A stretch of 44,691 nt of DNA from Bifidobacteriaceae bacterium (GTDB taxonomy: Bacteria; Actinomycetota; Actinomycetes; Actinomycetales; WQXJ01). Of the stretch, positions 1 through 8,782 are shown one piece after another. The translations under genes and the position numbers were made by a program. The notes beneath the pieces are model-generated. The model made no database searches and was not told where the DNA came from. It saw only the letters and a list, made by a program, of their open reading frames with translations. The stretch lies in NCBI GenBank assembly GCA_031265345.1, contig JAISCU010000460.1, forward strand, positions 1 through 44,691. Reading direction: 5' to 3'. Each line of letters opens with the position of its first letter. The first letter of the stretch is position 1.

Positions 1-14
1 GATTGAATGGCTTC

Positions 15-947
15 ATGGTTGATGACGCGTTGCCAGCGGGCGTGATCGGATTCGGTCGGGTCGGGGGCGCCGTGGTCGGAGCGCTCGCGGCGGCCGACCA
101 CCCGATCGCGGCAGTGGCCGCACGCTCGCCCGCGAGCCGCGAACGAGCCGAGTTGATGGTGCCGAAGACGCCGATCCTCGCGCCTGAAGAAGTCGCCCGC
201 CGCGCCGGCCTGGTCTTCCTGACCGTGCCCGATGGAGTGATCGCGCCGTTGGCCGCGGAATTGGCGGACCGTTGGCGGCCCGGCCAGATCGTGGTGCACG
301 CCTCCGGGGCTCTGGGCATCGACGCGCTCGAGCCCGTGACTCGGGCAGGGGGGATCGCCCTGGCCATCCATCCGGTCATGACTTTCACGGGCACCTGGCT
401 CGATGTCTCCCGTTTGCAAGGCGCGCCGTTCGCGGTCGAGGCCGGCGCGGGCCTGATTCCGTTGGCCGAGGCTCTGGCCATCGAACTGGGCGGACGCCCC
501 TTCCGGGTCCCGACCGGCGCCCGGCCCGCCTATCACGCGGCTCTCAGCCATGCCGCCAACCATTTGACGGTGGTGGTGGCGCAGGCGATCGACATCCTCG
601 AACAGGCCGGGATCGGCGAGCCGGCCGAGCTGCTCGGCCCCTTGGCCCGCGCCGCCCTCGACGGCGCCCTGGACCTGGGGATGGCCGCGCTCACCGGTCC
701 CGCTTCACGGGGAGACGCCGAGACGCTCAGAGCCCACGTCAAAGCGCTGCAAGAATATGCCGCCGGTCGGGGCGCTTTGGCTGGCAGCGGGGTGGCGGTC
801 GATGCCGCCGGGGCGGGAGCGCTGGACACCGTGGCCAGCTACCGGCAGCTGGCAGCCGCTGCCTTGCGGGCGGCGGCCCGGTCGGGGCGGATCAGCCCCG
901 ACCAAGTCGCGGCGGCCCTGGAAGCCCTGGAGGACCTCGGATCATGA
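15..947 (+). CDS. Rossmann-fold DUF2520 protein (NAD(P)-binding oxidoreductase-like)
   Basis: The product is about 310 residues. It opens with a Rossmann nucleotide-binding glycine motif (GFGRVGGAV, near residue 10). Its C-terminal half has the DUF2520 features HAANHL and TGPASRGDAETLRAH. Family members resemble 6-phosphogluconate/ketopantoate-type dehydrogenases and usually lie just upstream of panC in actinobacteria. A role in pantothenate synthesis is therefore plausible but unproven. The ATG at 15 is preferred over a TTG at 3. The window edge leaves no room to judge a ribosome site, and an upstream start cannot be excluded. The TGA overlaps the panC ATG by four bases, so the two genes are probably translationally coupled. 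Confidence 0.85.
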   Translation: MVDDALPAGVIGFGRVGGAVVGALAAADHPIAAVAARSPASRERAELMVPKTPILAPEEVARRAGLVFLTVPDGVIAPLAAELADRWRPGQIVVHASGALGIDALEPVTRAGGIALAIHPVMTFTGTWLDVSRLQGAPFAVEAGAGLIPLAEALAIELGGRPFRVPTGARPAYHAALSHAANHLTVVVAQAIDILEQAGIGEPAELLGPLARAALDGALDLGMAALTGPASRGDAETLRAHVKALQEYAAGRGALAGSGVAVDAAGAGALDTVASYRQLAAAALRAAARSGRISPDQVAAALEALEDLGS

Positions 948-1807
948 GCCTCCCCCATGTGGCCAAGAGTCTCGCCGAGGTTCGGGATCGGCTGGCGCCG
1001 GGTCCACGGGTCGTCGTGATGACGATGGGCGCGCTGCACCAGGGCCATCTGGACCTGGTCCGCGCCGCTCGGGAATGGCGCCAGGGCCGGGGCGGCCAGG
1101 TGGTCGTCACGATCTTCGTGAACCCTTTGCAGTTCGGGCCGGCGGAGGACTTCGACGCTTATCCTCGGACGCTCCAGGCCGATCTGCGGATGCTCGCCGG
1201 TGAGGGGGTCGATCTGGTCTACGCGCCCAGCGCCCTGGACATGTACCCGGGGGGCGAGCCGCGGGTCACCATCGATCCGGGACCGTTGGGCGAGGTGTTC
1301 GAGGGGGCAATCCGTCCCGGCCACTTCGCCGGGGTCGCCACCGTGGTCCACAAACTGGCCGCCCGGCTGGAGGCCAGCGCCGCCGTGTTCGGGCGCAAGG
1401 ACGCCCAGCAGTTGGCGGTGGTCCGTCAGATGGTCCGCGACCTCGACCTGCCCTGGGAAGTCGTGTCCGTGCCGACCCGCCGCGAGGCGGACGGCTTGGC
1501 CCGCTCGAGCCGGAACCGATACTTGACCACCGGCGAACGGGCTGAGGCGCTGGCGCTGCCGCGCGGCATCGTCGCTGGTGGGCAGGCCGCCGCGAAGGGG
1601 GCCACGGCGGCGCAGGTGCGTCAAGCCGCGCGGGCGGCGCTGGGTCGAACCGAACCCCTGAAGCTCCCGGACTACCTGGAGCTGGTTGACCCGGCCACTT
1701 TTCAGCCAGTCGATGACGCCTGGACCGGCGCGGCCCTGCTGATCGGCGCGCTCAAGGTGGGGCGCACCCGGCTGATCGACAACGCCGAGGTAGCCTTGGG
1801 TGCGTGA
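944..1807 (+). CDS. panC: Pantothenate synthetase
   Basis: This is a cytoplasmic ligase joining pantoate and beta-alanine with ATP to give pantothenate, the coenzyme A precursor. The 287-residue length is normal. Family motifs are in order: MGALHQGH (residues 28-35, the HIGH-type ATP site), FVNPLQF (58-64), RPGHFAGV (124-131), FGRKDAQQ (149-156) and SSRNRYL (188-194). The start was set at the ATG overlapping the preceding TGA, although the frame stays open further upstream. The stop overlaps the GTG of lysS by four bases, making a three-gene coupled run. panD and coaX, often found between panC and lysS in actinobacteria, are absent here. Confidence 0.96.
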   Translation: MSLPHVAKSLAEVRDRLAPGPRVVVMTMGALHQGHLDLVRAAREWRQGRGGQVVVTIFVNPLQFGPAEDFDAYPRTLQADLRMLAGEGVDLVYAPSALDMYPGGEPRVTIDPGPLGEVFEGAIRPGHFAGVATVVHKLAARLEASAAVFGRKDAQQLAVVRQMVRDLDLPWEVVSVPTRREADGLARSSRNRYLTTGERAEALALPRGIVAGGQAAAKGATAAQVRQAARAALGRTEPLKLPDYLELVDPATFQPVDDAWTGAALLIGALKVGRTRLIDNAEVALGA

Positions 1808-3321
1808 ATCAAGCCACCGACTCTCCGAGCGCTGAGGGCGCGTCCGCGATATCCGAACAATCCCAGGTGCGCCGGGCGAAGCGGGCAGCGATTCTTCGGA
1901 GCGGTCGGGAGGCGTATCCCGCGGCTCTGCCGATCACCGCCACGATCGCGGCGATCCGGGAAGAGTTCGGACATTTGACCGCCGGCGAGGAAACCGCCGT
2001 CGAGGTCGGTGTGGCCGGACGGGTGATGTTCGTCCGGAACACCGGCAAACTCTGTTTCGCGACTCTCCAGGACGGCCCCGGCAACCGCCTGCAGGCGATG
2101 ATCTCTTTGGCGGGGGTCGGCGCAGAATCACTTGACCGTTTTAAGTCAGAAGTCGATCTGGGCGATCATTTGTTCGTGCACGGGAGGATAATCGCATCGA
2201 AACGGGGCGAATTGAGCGTGCTGGCCGATTCTTGGGCCACAGCCGCTAAAGCGCTGCGGCCTTTGCCGGTGCTGCATTCGGAATTGTCGGATGAATCGCG
2301 CGTGCGGGACCGGGCGGCCGATTTGATTGTCCGCCCAGCGGCCCGGGAACTGGCCCGTCAACGCGTGGCGCTGGTCCGATCGATCCGCCGAACCTTGGAG
2401 CATCGCGGCTTCAGCGAAATCGAGACGCCGATTCTCCAGACCCTGTACGGCGGCGCGGCTGCCCGTCCGTTCACCACCCACATGAACGCGTTCGACATCG
2501 AGCTGTATATGCGCATCGCGCCGGAGTTGTTCTTGAAGAGGGCCGTGGTGGGGGGAATCGACAAGGTGTTCGAGATTGGGCGGATCTTCCGCAACGAAGG
2601 CGTCGATTCTTCGCACGCGCCGGAGTTCACGTCGTTAGAGGTCTACGAGGCCTACGGCGACTACAATTCGATCGCTGACTTGACTCAGCAGATTATTGTC
2701 GATGCCGCCCAATCGGTTAGCGGGTCGACTGGGGTCACCCTCGCGGACGGCGAGGATTACGACTTTGGCGGCGAATGGGCCCGGATTAGCCTTTACGGTT
2801 CGCTGAGCGCCGCTGTGGGAGAGGAGATCACGCCCGCGACGCCCCTGGAGCGCTTGCGCCGCATCGCGGACGCCCGGGAGGTCGCCTATGACGAAGCCAG
2901 CGCGGGCCACGGGAAGCTGGTCGAGGAACTATTCGAGGAACTGGTCGGTTCGACTTTGCACAACCCCACCTTCGTGATGGACTTCCCGGTCGAGACGTCC
3001 CCGCTGACACGCGGCCACCGCAGCCAGCCTGGTTTGGTCGAGAAATGGGATTTGTACGTGCGGGGAATGGAATTGGCCACCGGATATTCTGAGTTGGTCG
3101 ATCCGGTGATCCAACGCCAGCGACTGGAGGCGCAGGCGCGCGCCGCCGCGGCGGGGGACGCGGAGGCCATGAGCCTGGATGAGGACTTCCTCGCCGCGTT
3201 GGAGTACGGGATGCCGCCCTCGGGCGGCATGGGCATGGGCGTGGACCGCCTGGCGATGGCGCTGACGGGGCTGGGTATTCGCGACACCATCCTGTTCCCA
3301 TTGGTGAAGCCGCAGGCTTGA
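1804..3321 (+). CDS. lysS: Lysyl-tRNA synthetase, class II
   Basis: This enzyme charges tRNA-Lys with lysine in the cytoplasm. The 505 residues contain an N-terminal OB-fold anticodon-binding region (about 65-150, including [14 protein letters not shown]). They are followed by the class II catalytic core: motif 2 ([11 protein letters not shown], about 256-266), the lysine pocket segment with [17 protein letters not shown], and motif 3 ([14 protein letters not shown], from about 474). The GTG start at 1804 overlaps the panC stop as GTGA. The gene ends the panC operon, and a 186-base gap separates it from lsr2, the usual downstream neighbour in actinobacteria. Confidence 0.96.
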   Translation: MNQATDSPSAEGASAISEQSQVRRAKRAAILRSGREAYPAALPITATIAAIREEFGHLTAGEETAVEVGVAGRVMFVRNTGKLCFATLQDGPGNRLQAMISLAGVGAESLDRFKSEVDLGDHLFVHGRIIASKRGELSVLADSWATAAKALRPLPVLHSELSDESRVRDRAADLIVRPAARELARQRVALVRSIRRTLEHRGFSEIETPILQTLYGGAAARPFTTHMNAFDIELYMRIAPELFLKRAVVGGIDKVFEIGRIFRNEGVDSSHAPEFTSLEVYEAYGDYNSIADLTQQIIVDAAQSVSGSTGVTLADGEDYDFGGEWARISLYGSLSAAVGEEITPATPLERLRRIADAREVAYDEASAGHGKLVEELFEELVGSTLHNPTFVMDFPVETSPLTRGHRSQPGLVEKWDLYVRGMELATGYSELVDPVIQRQRLEAQARAAAAGDAEAMSLDEDFLAALEYGMPPSGGMGMGVDRLAMALTGLGIRDTILFPLVKPQA

Positions 3322-3507
3322 GCTGGGATTCGACCGGGCCCAGCGGCTATTGAGGTCTGGCGTCGCGGCCTGGTTGCGCGTCCACAGCATTGTGGTCTGG
3401 CACCTAAGGCGTATAGGGCCCCGCGAAATCCGGGTTATGCTCTATTTGTCATGTGAACGGGCGGCCGCAGAGCCGTTTCGCCAATTCCCGAGGATAGGAG
3501 ATCCTAA

Positions 3508-3852
3508 ATGGCACAACGCGTCCAAGTTCTTTTGGTCGATGACCTCGATGGTTCCGAAGCCGCTGAAACGGTCACTTTCGGACTTGATGGGGCGGTCTAT
3601 GAGATCGACCTCAGTTCCAACCACGCCGATCAACTGCGCAAGGGTTTGGCGAAGTGGGTCGAGGCCGGCAGGCGTCTGCCCGCCCGCGGCCCGCGCGCGA
3701 GCCGTGCGACGGCCCGCCCGAAGCGGCCGGCCAATGAAGACATCGCCAAGATTCGGGCCTGGGCGCGCGCCCAGGGACTCGAAGTCTCCGACCGGGGACG
3801 CATTCCGGCACCAATTCAGGACGCCTATTACGCGGCCAACAAGAAGGGCTGA
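3508..3852 (+). CDS. lsr2: Lsr2 nucleoid-associated xenogeneic silencer
   Basis: Lsr2 is the actinobacterial counterpart of H-NS. It binds and bridges AT-rich DNA and silences acquired genes. The 114-residue product has the N-terminal oligomerisation domain (AQRVQVLLVDDLDG, then TVTFGLDGAVYEIDLS). A basic linker follows (about 55-75), then the C-terminal DNA-binding domain (IRAWARAQGLEVSDRGRIP) with the RGR hook that enters the minor groove. An AGGAGA ribosome site lies about 9 bases before the ATG. Its location after lysS matches known actinobacterial order. gpmA begins 6 bases downstream, so co-transcription is likely. Confidence 0.96.
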   Translation: MAQRVQVLLVDDLDGSEAAETVTFGLDGAVYEIDLSSNHADQLRKGLAKWVEAGRRLPARGPRASRATARPKRPANEDIAKIRAWARAQGLEVSDRGRIPAPIQDAYYAANKKG

Positions 3853-3858
3853 AGTCGG

Positions 3859-4599
3859 ATGACCTATAAGCTCGTCCTGGTGCGCCACGGCGAAAGCGAG
3901 TGGAACGCCAAGAACCTATTCACCGGTTGGGTCGATGTGCCGCTGTCGGAGAAGGGCCGGGTGGAGGCTATTCGCGGAGGCGAGTTGCTGGCCGGAGCGG
4001 GCGCGCTGCCGGACATCTTGCACACTTCGCTGTTGCGCCGCGCCATTGTGACGGCCGATTTGGCGCTCGACGCGGCCGACCGGTTGTGGATTCCGGTGAA
4101 GCGGTCGTGGCGATTGAACGAACGCCATTACGGAGCGTTGCAGGGCAAGAACAAGGCCCAGATCCGCGACGAATACGGTGAGGCGCAGTTCATGATCTGG
4201 CGCCGGTCTTATGACACGCCGCCGCCGGAGATCGAACTGGGATCGCAGTATTCGCAGGACGCCGATCCTCGTTACGCCGGGATTCCGGTGGTGCGCACCG
4301 AGGCTCTCAAGAACGTGTTGGAACGTGTGCTGCCATATTGGCGCGAAGCGATCGTGCCTGATCTGGTCGAAGGCAAGACAGTGTTGGTCGCAGCGCATGG
4401 CAATTCACTGCGAGCCCTGGTGAAACACCTGGACGGAATTTCCGATTCGGCGATCGCCGGCCTCAACATCCCGACGGGCATTCCGCTGGTCTACGACCTG
4501 GACGAAGACTTGCAGCCAGTCAAAGCCGGCGGAACCTACCTCGATCCGGAGGCCGCTCGCGCGTCCATCGAGGCTGTGGCCAATCAAGGCAAAGCCTAG
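3859..4599 (+). CDS. gpmA: 2,3-bisphosphoglycerate-dependent phosphoglycerate mutase
   Basis: This glycolytic/gluconeogenic enzyme interconverts 3- and 2-phosphoglycerate through a phosphohistidine. The 246-residue length is right for GpmA. The RHGESEWN motif carries catalytic His10. [14 protein letters not shown] binds substrate, and [11 protein letters not shown] near residue 180 supplies the second active-site histidine. It lies 6 bases after lsr2 and probably shares its transcript, an unusual partner for an enzyme of central metabolism. A strong hairpin follows 17 bases after the stop. Confidence 0.96.
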   Translation: MTYKLVLVRHGESEWNAKNLFTGWVDVPLSEKGRVEAIRGGELLAGAGALPDILHTSLLRRAIVTADLALDAADRLWIPVKRSWRLNERHYGALQGKNKAQIRDEYGEAQFMIWRRSYDTPPPEIELGSQYSQDADPRYAGIPVVRTEALKNVLERVLPYWREAIVPDLVEGKTVLVAAHGNSLRALVKHLDGISDSAIAGLNIPTGIPLVYDLDEDLQPVKAGGTYLDPEAARASIEAVANQGKA

Positions 4600-4616
4600 G
4601 CGAGGCGGAACATTCG

Positions 4617-4658
4617 AGCCGTTCGGGGGACCCGCTGGCGCGGGTCGTCCGAACGGCT
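4617..4658 (+). terminator. Strong hairpin terminator after gpmA
   Basis: AGCCGTTCGG at 4617-4626 pairs perfectly with CCGAACGGCT at 4649-4658. An inner GACCCGC-type stem continues to a TGGC loop at 4636-4639, giving about 18 pairs with one mismatch. No T-run follows directly, as is common for actinobacterial hairpin terminators. It separates the lsr2-gpmA unit from carD. Confidence 0.75.
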
Positions 4659-4752
4659 GCCTGCCATCCCCAAGGTGCCCTCAGACGAGCTCCTTTTTGG
4701 GCCTCTGACCAGGTGTTATGGGTCACGTGCCGACAGCCCTTCGGCGCGGGCG

Positions 4753-4761
4753 TGCTAAACT
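4753..4761 (+). promoter_or_regulatory. Candidate extended -10 promoter of carD
   Basis: TGCTAAACT reads as an extended -10 (TGn followed by TAAACT at 4756-4761). It lies 32 bases before the carD ATG and would give a leader of about 26 bases containing the purine-rich ribosome site GAGAGGGGA. No convincing -35 is present at standard spacing. Confidence 0.4.
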
Positions 4762-4793
4762 TGTGGGGCCGCGAGAGGGGATTAGACGGAAAT

Positions 4794-5285
4794 ATGGCAT
4801 TCGCAGTTGGAGAGACCGTGGTTTATCCGCACCACGGCGCCGCGCTCATTGAGGAAATCAGCACTCGCACCATCAGGGGCGAGGAAAAGCTATACCTAAA
4901 GTTGCGCGTGACTCAAGGTGACCTGACAATTGAGGTTCCGGCGAACAACGTCGAACTGGTCGGCGTGCGCGACGTGGTTGGGCGCGACGGCCTGGAGCGG
5001 GTCTTCGAAGTCCTCAAAGCCGATGTGCGCGAAGAGCCGACCAACTGGTCGCGGCGGTACAAGGCGAATGTCGAGAAGATCGCCTCCGGCGACGTCATCA
5101 AGGTTTCCGAAGTGGTGCGGGACCTGTCCCGCCGCGATTCGGATCGGGGCCTGAGCGCTGGCGAGAAGCGGATGCTGGCCCGCGCGCGCCAAATCCTGGT
5201 GTCGGAACTGGCTTTGGCGGAGAGCATCGACGAGGAAGCGGCTGAACTGCGTCTGGACGAAGTCCTGGCCGCCACCTTGACCTGA
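4794..5285 (+). CDS. carD: CarD RNA polymerase-binding transcription factor
   Basis: CarD binds the RNA polymerase beta subunit and stabilises the open complex at promoters, including rRNA promoters. The 163-residue protein has the N-terminal Tudor-like polymerase-interaction domain ([16 protein letters not shown], about residues 5-55). A helical DNA-binding domain follows, with the conserved [13 protein letters not shown] segment whose Trp85 contacts the upstream edge of the bubble. The C-terminal [16 protein letters not shown] and SELALAE segments are typical. ATG 4794 was chosen because homologues begin here and a GAGAGGGG ribosome site precedes it. ispF starts 19 bases downstream; ispD, usually between them, is missing. 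Confidence 0.96.
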   Translation: MAFAVGETVVYPHHGAALIEEISTRTIRGEEKLYLKLRVTQGDLTIEVPANNVELVGVRDVVGRDGLERVFEVLKADVREEPTNWSRRYKANVEKIASGDVIKVSEVVRDLSRRDSDRGLSAGEKRMLARARQILVSELALAESIDEEAAELRLDEVLAATLT

Positions 5286-5304
5286 CTGGCTGAGGCTGCC
5301 AACA

Positions 5305-5799
5305 ATGGGTTCGCGCGTCGGGCAGGGCTTCGACGCCCACCGCTTCGCCGCCGACCCGTCGCGACCCTTGCGCCTGGCGTTGCTTGAGTGGCCCGGCGAG
5401 CTGGGCTTGGAGGGCCACTCCGACGGAGACGTGGCGATCCACGCGCTGGTGGACGCGCTGGGGGCGGCAGCAGGACTGGGTGACATCGGCCAACTGTTCG
5501 GCACCCACCGGCCCCAGTTCACTGGCGCCCGCTCGGCGGTATTCCTCACCGAAATGGTGCGCCAAGTCCGCCGGGCCGGTTTCGAGGTCGAGAACGCGAC
5601 CATCCAGGTGCTCGGCAACCACCCGCGGATCACGACCCGACGGGCGGAGGCGGAGCACGGCATCGGGCAAATTCTTGACGCCCCGGTGACGCTCACCGCC
5701 ACGACGACCGACGCGATGGGGTTCACGGGCCGGGGCGAGGGGCTGGCGGCGCTGGCCGTCTGCCTGCTGCGCCAAGCCCCGCCGGGCGGCACCCGCTAA
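5305..5799 (+). CDS. ispF: 2-C-methyl-D-erythritol 2,4-cyclodiphosphate synthase
   Basis: IspF closes the cyclodiphosphate ring in the non-mevalonate isoprenoid pathway, feeding polyprenyl chains including the menaquinone tail. The metal site is visible: D10-x-H12 in QGFDAHRF, and His46 within the HSDGDVAIHALVDALG segment. The C-terminal TTTDAMGFTGRGEG nucleotide-binding motif is intact, and 164 residues is a normal length. It sits between carD and cysS as in other actinobacteria, but no ispD lies beside or fused to it. That gene must be elsewhere if the pathway is complete. Confidence 0.95.
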   Translation: MGSRVGQGFDAHRFAADPSRPLRLALLEWPGELGLEGHSDGDVAIHALVDALGAAAGLGDIGQLFGTHRPQFTGARSAVFLTEMVRQVRRAGFEVENATIQVLGNHPRITTRRAEAEHGIGQILDAPVTLTATTTDAMGFTGRGEGLAALAVCLLRQAPPGGTR

Positions 5800-5802
5800 T
5801 CT
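5797..5802 (+). promoter_or_regulatory. Candidate -10 for a leaderless cysS transcript
   Basis: TAATCT overlaps the ispF stop codon and ends exactly 6 bases before the cysS ATG. Transcription would then start at the A of the ATG. The cysS start has no recognisable ribosome site, which fits leaderless translation. No clear -35 was seen. Confidence 0.35.
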
Positions 5803-5808
5803 GGCCGC

Positions 5809-7230
5809 ATGAGTCTTTCGCTGCACGATTCCGCCACCGGCACCGTCCGTCCATTCGAGCCGCTCCGGCCCGGCTATGTGGGCATCTATCAGTGCGGCGC
5901 GACCGTCCAGAGCGCGCCCCACATTGGGCATCTGCGCCCGGCGGTGGTGTTCGACATCCTGCGAGGCTGGCTGGAGCGGGGCGGCAACGAGGTGCGGTTC
6001 ATCCGCAACGTCACCGACATCGACGACAAGATCCTGGACAAGGCCGCCAAAGCCGGGCAACCGTGGTGGGCCTGGGCGGGGCACTGGGAACGGGCGTTCA
6101 CCGCCGCCTACGACGCGTTGGGGGTGCGGCCGCCGACCTACGAGCCGCGCGCGACCGGGGTGGTGCCGGACATGGTCGCGTTCATCGACCGGCTGATCGC
6201 CCGCGGCCACGCCTACACCGGCCGTCCCGGAAACGTCTATTTCGATGTCAGGTCCTATCCGGATTACGGCTCTTTGACCCACCAGCGCTTGGAGGACTTG
6301 GTGTCCTCGGAAGACGAACCGGAGGCGGAGGATAAACGCGATCCCCACGATTTCGCCCTGTGGAAGGCTGTAAAGCCGACCGAGCCCGCCGATGCCGCCT
6401 GGGACACACCGTGGGGGCGCGGGCGTCCGGGTTGGCATCTCGAGTGCTCGACTATGGCGCTGCGGTACCTGGGGGAGACTTTCGACATCCACGGGGGTGG
6501 GATCGACCTGCGCTTCCCGCATCATGAGAACGAGTTGGCCCAGTCGCGGGCGGCCGGGTACGGATTCGCCCGCTACTGGGTCCACAACGCCTTCATCACG
6601 CAGGCGGGAGTGAAGATGTCGAAGTCGCTCGGCAACACCTTGTTGGCCTCGGAGTTGCTGAAACGGGCCGAACCGCTGGTCCTGCGCTACGTCCTGACGG
6701 CGGCCCATTACCGTTCGACGCTGGAGTTCTCCGATTCGACCCTGGACGAGTCGGCGTCCGCTTGCGAGCGGATCGTCGGCTTTGTGCGCCGGGCGGGGGA
6801 GCGCGTCGGGGCCGGGCAGTCGGTCGACGCGGTGGCGCTGCCGGGGGCGTTCGTGGGGGCGATGGACGACGACCTTGGCACCGCTCAGGCATTGGCGCAG
6901 GTCCATGAGGCCGTGCGGCGCGGCAACACGGCCCTGTCGGATTATCAGGACGATGAGGCGCTGGCGGCTTTGCTCGAGGTCAGGGCCATGATGGCGGCTT
7001 TGGGCATGGATCCTTTGGCTTCGCCCTGGGTCGATTCTGCGGGGGCCTCCTCCAAGGCCGATGCCGCTTTGTCAGCTTTGGTCGAAGCCCAACTCGAAGC
7101 CCGCGCGGCCGCCCGCGCCGCCCGCGACTTCGCCGCCGCTGACGCGATCCGCGACCGGTTGGCGGCCGCTGGCATCCAGGTCGAGGACTCGCCTGCCGGC
7201 CCCCGCTGGGAATTGGCGCCCGGAGCGTAG
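5809..7230 (+). CDS. cysS: Cysteinyl-tRNA synthetase
   Basis: This class I aminoacyl-tRNA synthetase attaches cysteine to tRNA-Cys. At 473 residues it shows the zinc/cysteine ligand Cys29 (IYQCGATVQ), the HIGH motif (PHIGHLR, His38-His41), the WHLECS zinc segment, GGGIDLRFPHHENE and the KMSKSLGN loop. The C-terminal helical region (DALST-like, Ala/Arg-rich) is present. A shorter paralogue, MshC, acts in mycothiol synthesis, but full length and the ispF neighbour favour CysS. In many actinobacteria rlmB follows directly. Here it lies 2.2 kb away, displaced by an esterase and a toxin-antitoxin operon. Confidence 0.94.
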   Translation: MSLSLHDSATGTVRPFEPLRPGYVGIYQCGATVQSAPHIGHLRPAVVFDILRGWLERGGNEVRFIRNVTDIDDKILDKAAKAGQPWWAWAGHWERAFTAAYDALGVRPPTYEPRATGVVPDMVAFIDRLIARGHAYTGRPGNVYFDVRSYPDYGSLTHQRLEDLVSSEDEPEAEDKRDPHDFALWKAVKPTEPADAAWDTPWGRGRPGWHLECSTMALRYLGETFDIHGGGIDLRFPHHENELAQSRAAGYGFARYWVHNAFITQAGVKMSKSLGNTLLASELLKRAEPLVLRYVLTAAHYRSTLEFSDSTLDESASACERIVGFVRRAGERVGAGQSVDAVALPGAFVGAMDDDLGTAQALAQVHEAVRRGNTALSDYQDDEALAALLEVRAMMAALGMDPLASPWVDSAGASSKADAALSALVEAQLEARAAARAARDFAAADAIRDRLAAAGIQVEDSPAGPRWELAPGA

Positions 7231-7253
7231 GGCGTTTGGATAGCCTGGTCCTT

Positions 7254-8237
7254 ATGAATCGCGATGTGCCCTTGCCAGAACTGCGCGCCTACCAATCCTC
7301 GGTGCCCGATCCGTCCGATTTCGACGCTTTCTGGGAGGTCTCGTTGGCCGAGTCCCGTGCCGCGGGCGGCCGCGTGGAAGCCTCGCGCCTCGACCTGGAC
7401 GTGTCCGGGATCGAGATCTACGACGTGACGTTCCCCGGTTTCGGCGGCGAGCCCGTCAAGGCCTGGTTGCGGCTGCCTGCGTCCCCCGCTGCAGGGGTGG
7501 ACGATGCCGCTGGGCCGCTTCCCTGCGTGGTGCAGTTCGTCGGTTATGGCGGCGGGAGAGGCCTGCCACTCGACGACCCGGCTTGGGCGCTGCTGGGGTT
7601 CGCGCAATTCGTGATGGACAGCCGCGGGCAGGGGGCCTCCTGGGGGCCCGGCGACACGCCCGACCCGCATGGTTCCGGCCCGATGGCGCCCGGCTTCGTC
7701 ACCAAAGGCGTGACGGCGCCGGAGACTTACTATTATGGCCGCCTGTTCACCGACGCGGCTCGCGCCGTGGAGGCGGCGGCGTCCTTGTCGATGGTCGATT
7801 CCTCCCGCATCGGGGTGTTCGGCGGCTCGCAGGGCGGCGGCTCCGCGCTAGCGGCTGGTTGCTTGGCCGCTGATCGCGTCAAAGCGGTCGTGGCGCTGAG
7901 CCCCTTCATGTGCGACATCATGCATGGCGTGGAGGCGACCGATCAGACGCCCTACCAGGAGATCGCCACCTACCTGGCGGTGCGCCCGGACGACGAGGCG
8001 TCGGTGCGCCACACCCTGTCCTACGTCGATGGCGTGAACTTCGCGCGCCGCTGCAGCGCCCCGGCTCACTTCACCATCGGGTTGGCGGACACGATCACGC
8101 CGCCGTCCACGGTCTTCGGCGCCTACAACGCCTACGCCGGCCCCAAGGACATCCGGGTCTGGCCCTTCGCGGGCCACGAGGGCGGCCGCGGCCAAGACCT
8201 GTTCGACTCCGCCCGATTCTTCCGCCAACACCTCTAA
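7254..8237 (+). CDS. Acetyl xylan esterase / cephalosporin-C deacetylase family hydrolase (AXE1)
   Basis: The product is a 327-residue alpha/beta hydrolase that by family removes acetyl groups from xylo-oligosaccharides or related small esters. The nucleophile elbow GGSQGG places Ser192. LADTITPP gives Asp279 and FAGHEGG gives His308, matching the catalytic triad spacing of characterised family members. The oxyanion-side segment VQFVGYGGGRG is also typical. No signal peptide is seen, so it is likely cytoplasmic and acts on imported acetylated sugars. ATG 7254 is preferred over a TTG at 7236, though neither has a strong ribosome site. It interrupts the usual cysS-rlmB neighbourhood. Confidence 0.88.
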   Translation: MNRDVPLPELRAYQSSVPDPSDFDAFWEVSLAESRAAGGRVEASRLDLDVSGIEIYDVTFPGFGGEPVKAWLRLPASPAAGVDDAAGPLPCVVQFVGYGGGRGLPLDDPAWALLGFAQFVMDSRGQGASWGPGDTPDPHGSGPMAPGFVTKGVTAPETYYYGRLFTDAARAVEAAASLSMVDSSRIGVFGGSQGGGSALAAGCLAADRVKAVVALSPFMCDIMHGVEATDQTPYQEIATYLAVRPDDEASVRHTLSYVDGVNFARRCSAPAHFTIGLADTITPPSTVFGAYNAYAGPKDIRVWPFAGHEGGRGQDLFDSARFFRQHL

Positions 8238-8238
8238 C

Positions 8239-8376
8239 CGGGGACGGTTCCTCGACTAGTCGGGGGACAGACATCCCAACGACAACGAAACCCCAGGTCA
8301 AGCCCCCAAATCGGGCAGAATCCGCCACCTGCGAACGCGGGGACGGTCCTGCCGTCTAGACGACGGGGACAGACAT
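8239..8376. repeat. Two GGGGACGGT...GGGGACAGACAT elements with CTAG palindromes
   Basis: Two copies (8239-8274 and 8338-8376) share ends GGGGACGGT and GGGGACAGACAT. Their middles differ in sequence, but both are perfect 10-base palindromes centred on CTAG (CGACTAGTCG and CGTCTAGACG). This resembles REP-type elements mobilised by RAYT (Y1) transposases; no such transposase is in the window. The remaining bases to 8450 hold one copy of the GCGGCATCG repeat (8388-8413) and no gene. Confidence 0.7.
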
Positions 8377-8450
8377 TGCCGACGTGGCGCTGGGAGATGG
8401 GCGAGCGGCATCGTCGGGGCCGCGCCGGACTCGCGGGCAAAGTGGCGACC

Positions 8451-8744
8451 TCAGGCCGCCGCGCTGGGATCGGTCGCCCTTTCGTCCAGCAAGCTGTCCA
8501 GCAGCGACTCCTCGGCGCCGCGCTCTTTCATGCCTGCTGCGACCGCCGCCTGGAACTCGGCCAGGCCTGTCGGACGGTTCTGGGGAGTGATGCGCCTTCG
8601 GCCGGTCGACCGTGTCTCATCGAGCATCCTCAAGGACATGCGATTCACGAAGTCGGTGGCCTCGGCTTCGGTGGCGAACGGCTCGACTTCGTCTTCAGCG
8701 GCGAACTGGACGTCGAACCCGAACCCCTGACTATGATCGGGCAT
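8451..8744 (-). CDS. Hypothetical protein in a toxin-antitoxin operon
   Basis: The product is a 97-residue acidic protein that I do not recognise. It includes an EPFATEAEATDFVNRM segment and a LAEFQAAVAAG helix. It begins 38 bases after the mazF-like stop on the same strand and has a good ribosome site (AGGAAGG about 9 bases before the ATG at 8744). It is probably the third gene of that operon. It could be an accessory regulator or an unrelated gene; nothing in the sequence decides. Confidence 0.5.
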   Translation of the reverse strand: MPDHSQGFGFDVQFAAEDEVEPFATEAEATDFVNRMSLRMLDETRSTGRRRITPQNRPTGLAEFQAAVAAGMKERGAEESLLDSLLDERATDPSAAA

Positions 8745-8782
8745 TGGTGAAGACCTTCCTCTCATTTGGCGGCGTGATCGAG

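Noticed and set aside
272..943. N-terminal extension of panC into the DUF2520 gene
   Set aside because: The extension is out of frame with DUF2520 and lacks pantothenate synthetase features; the ATG at 944 is the conserved start.
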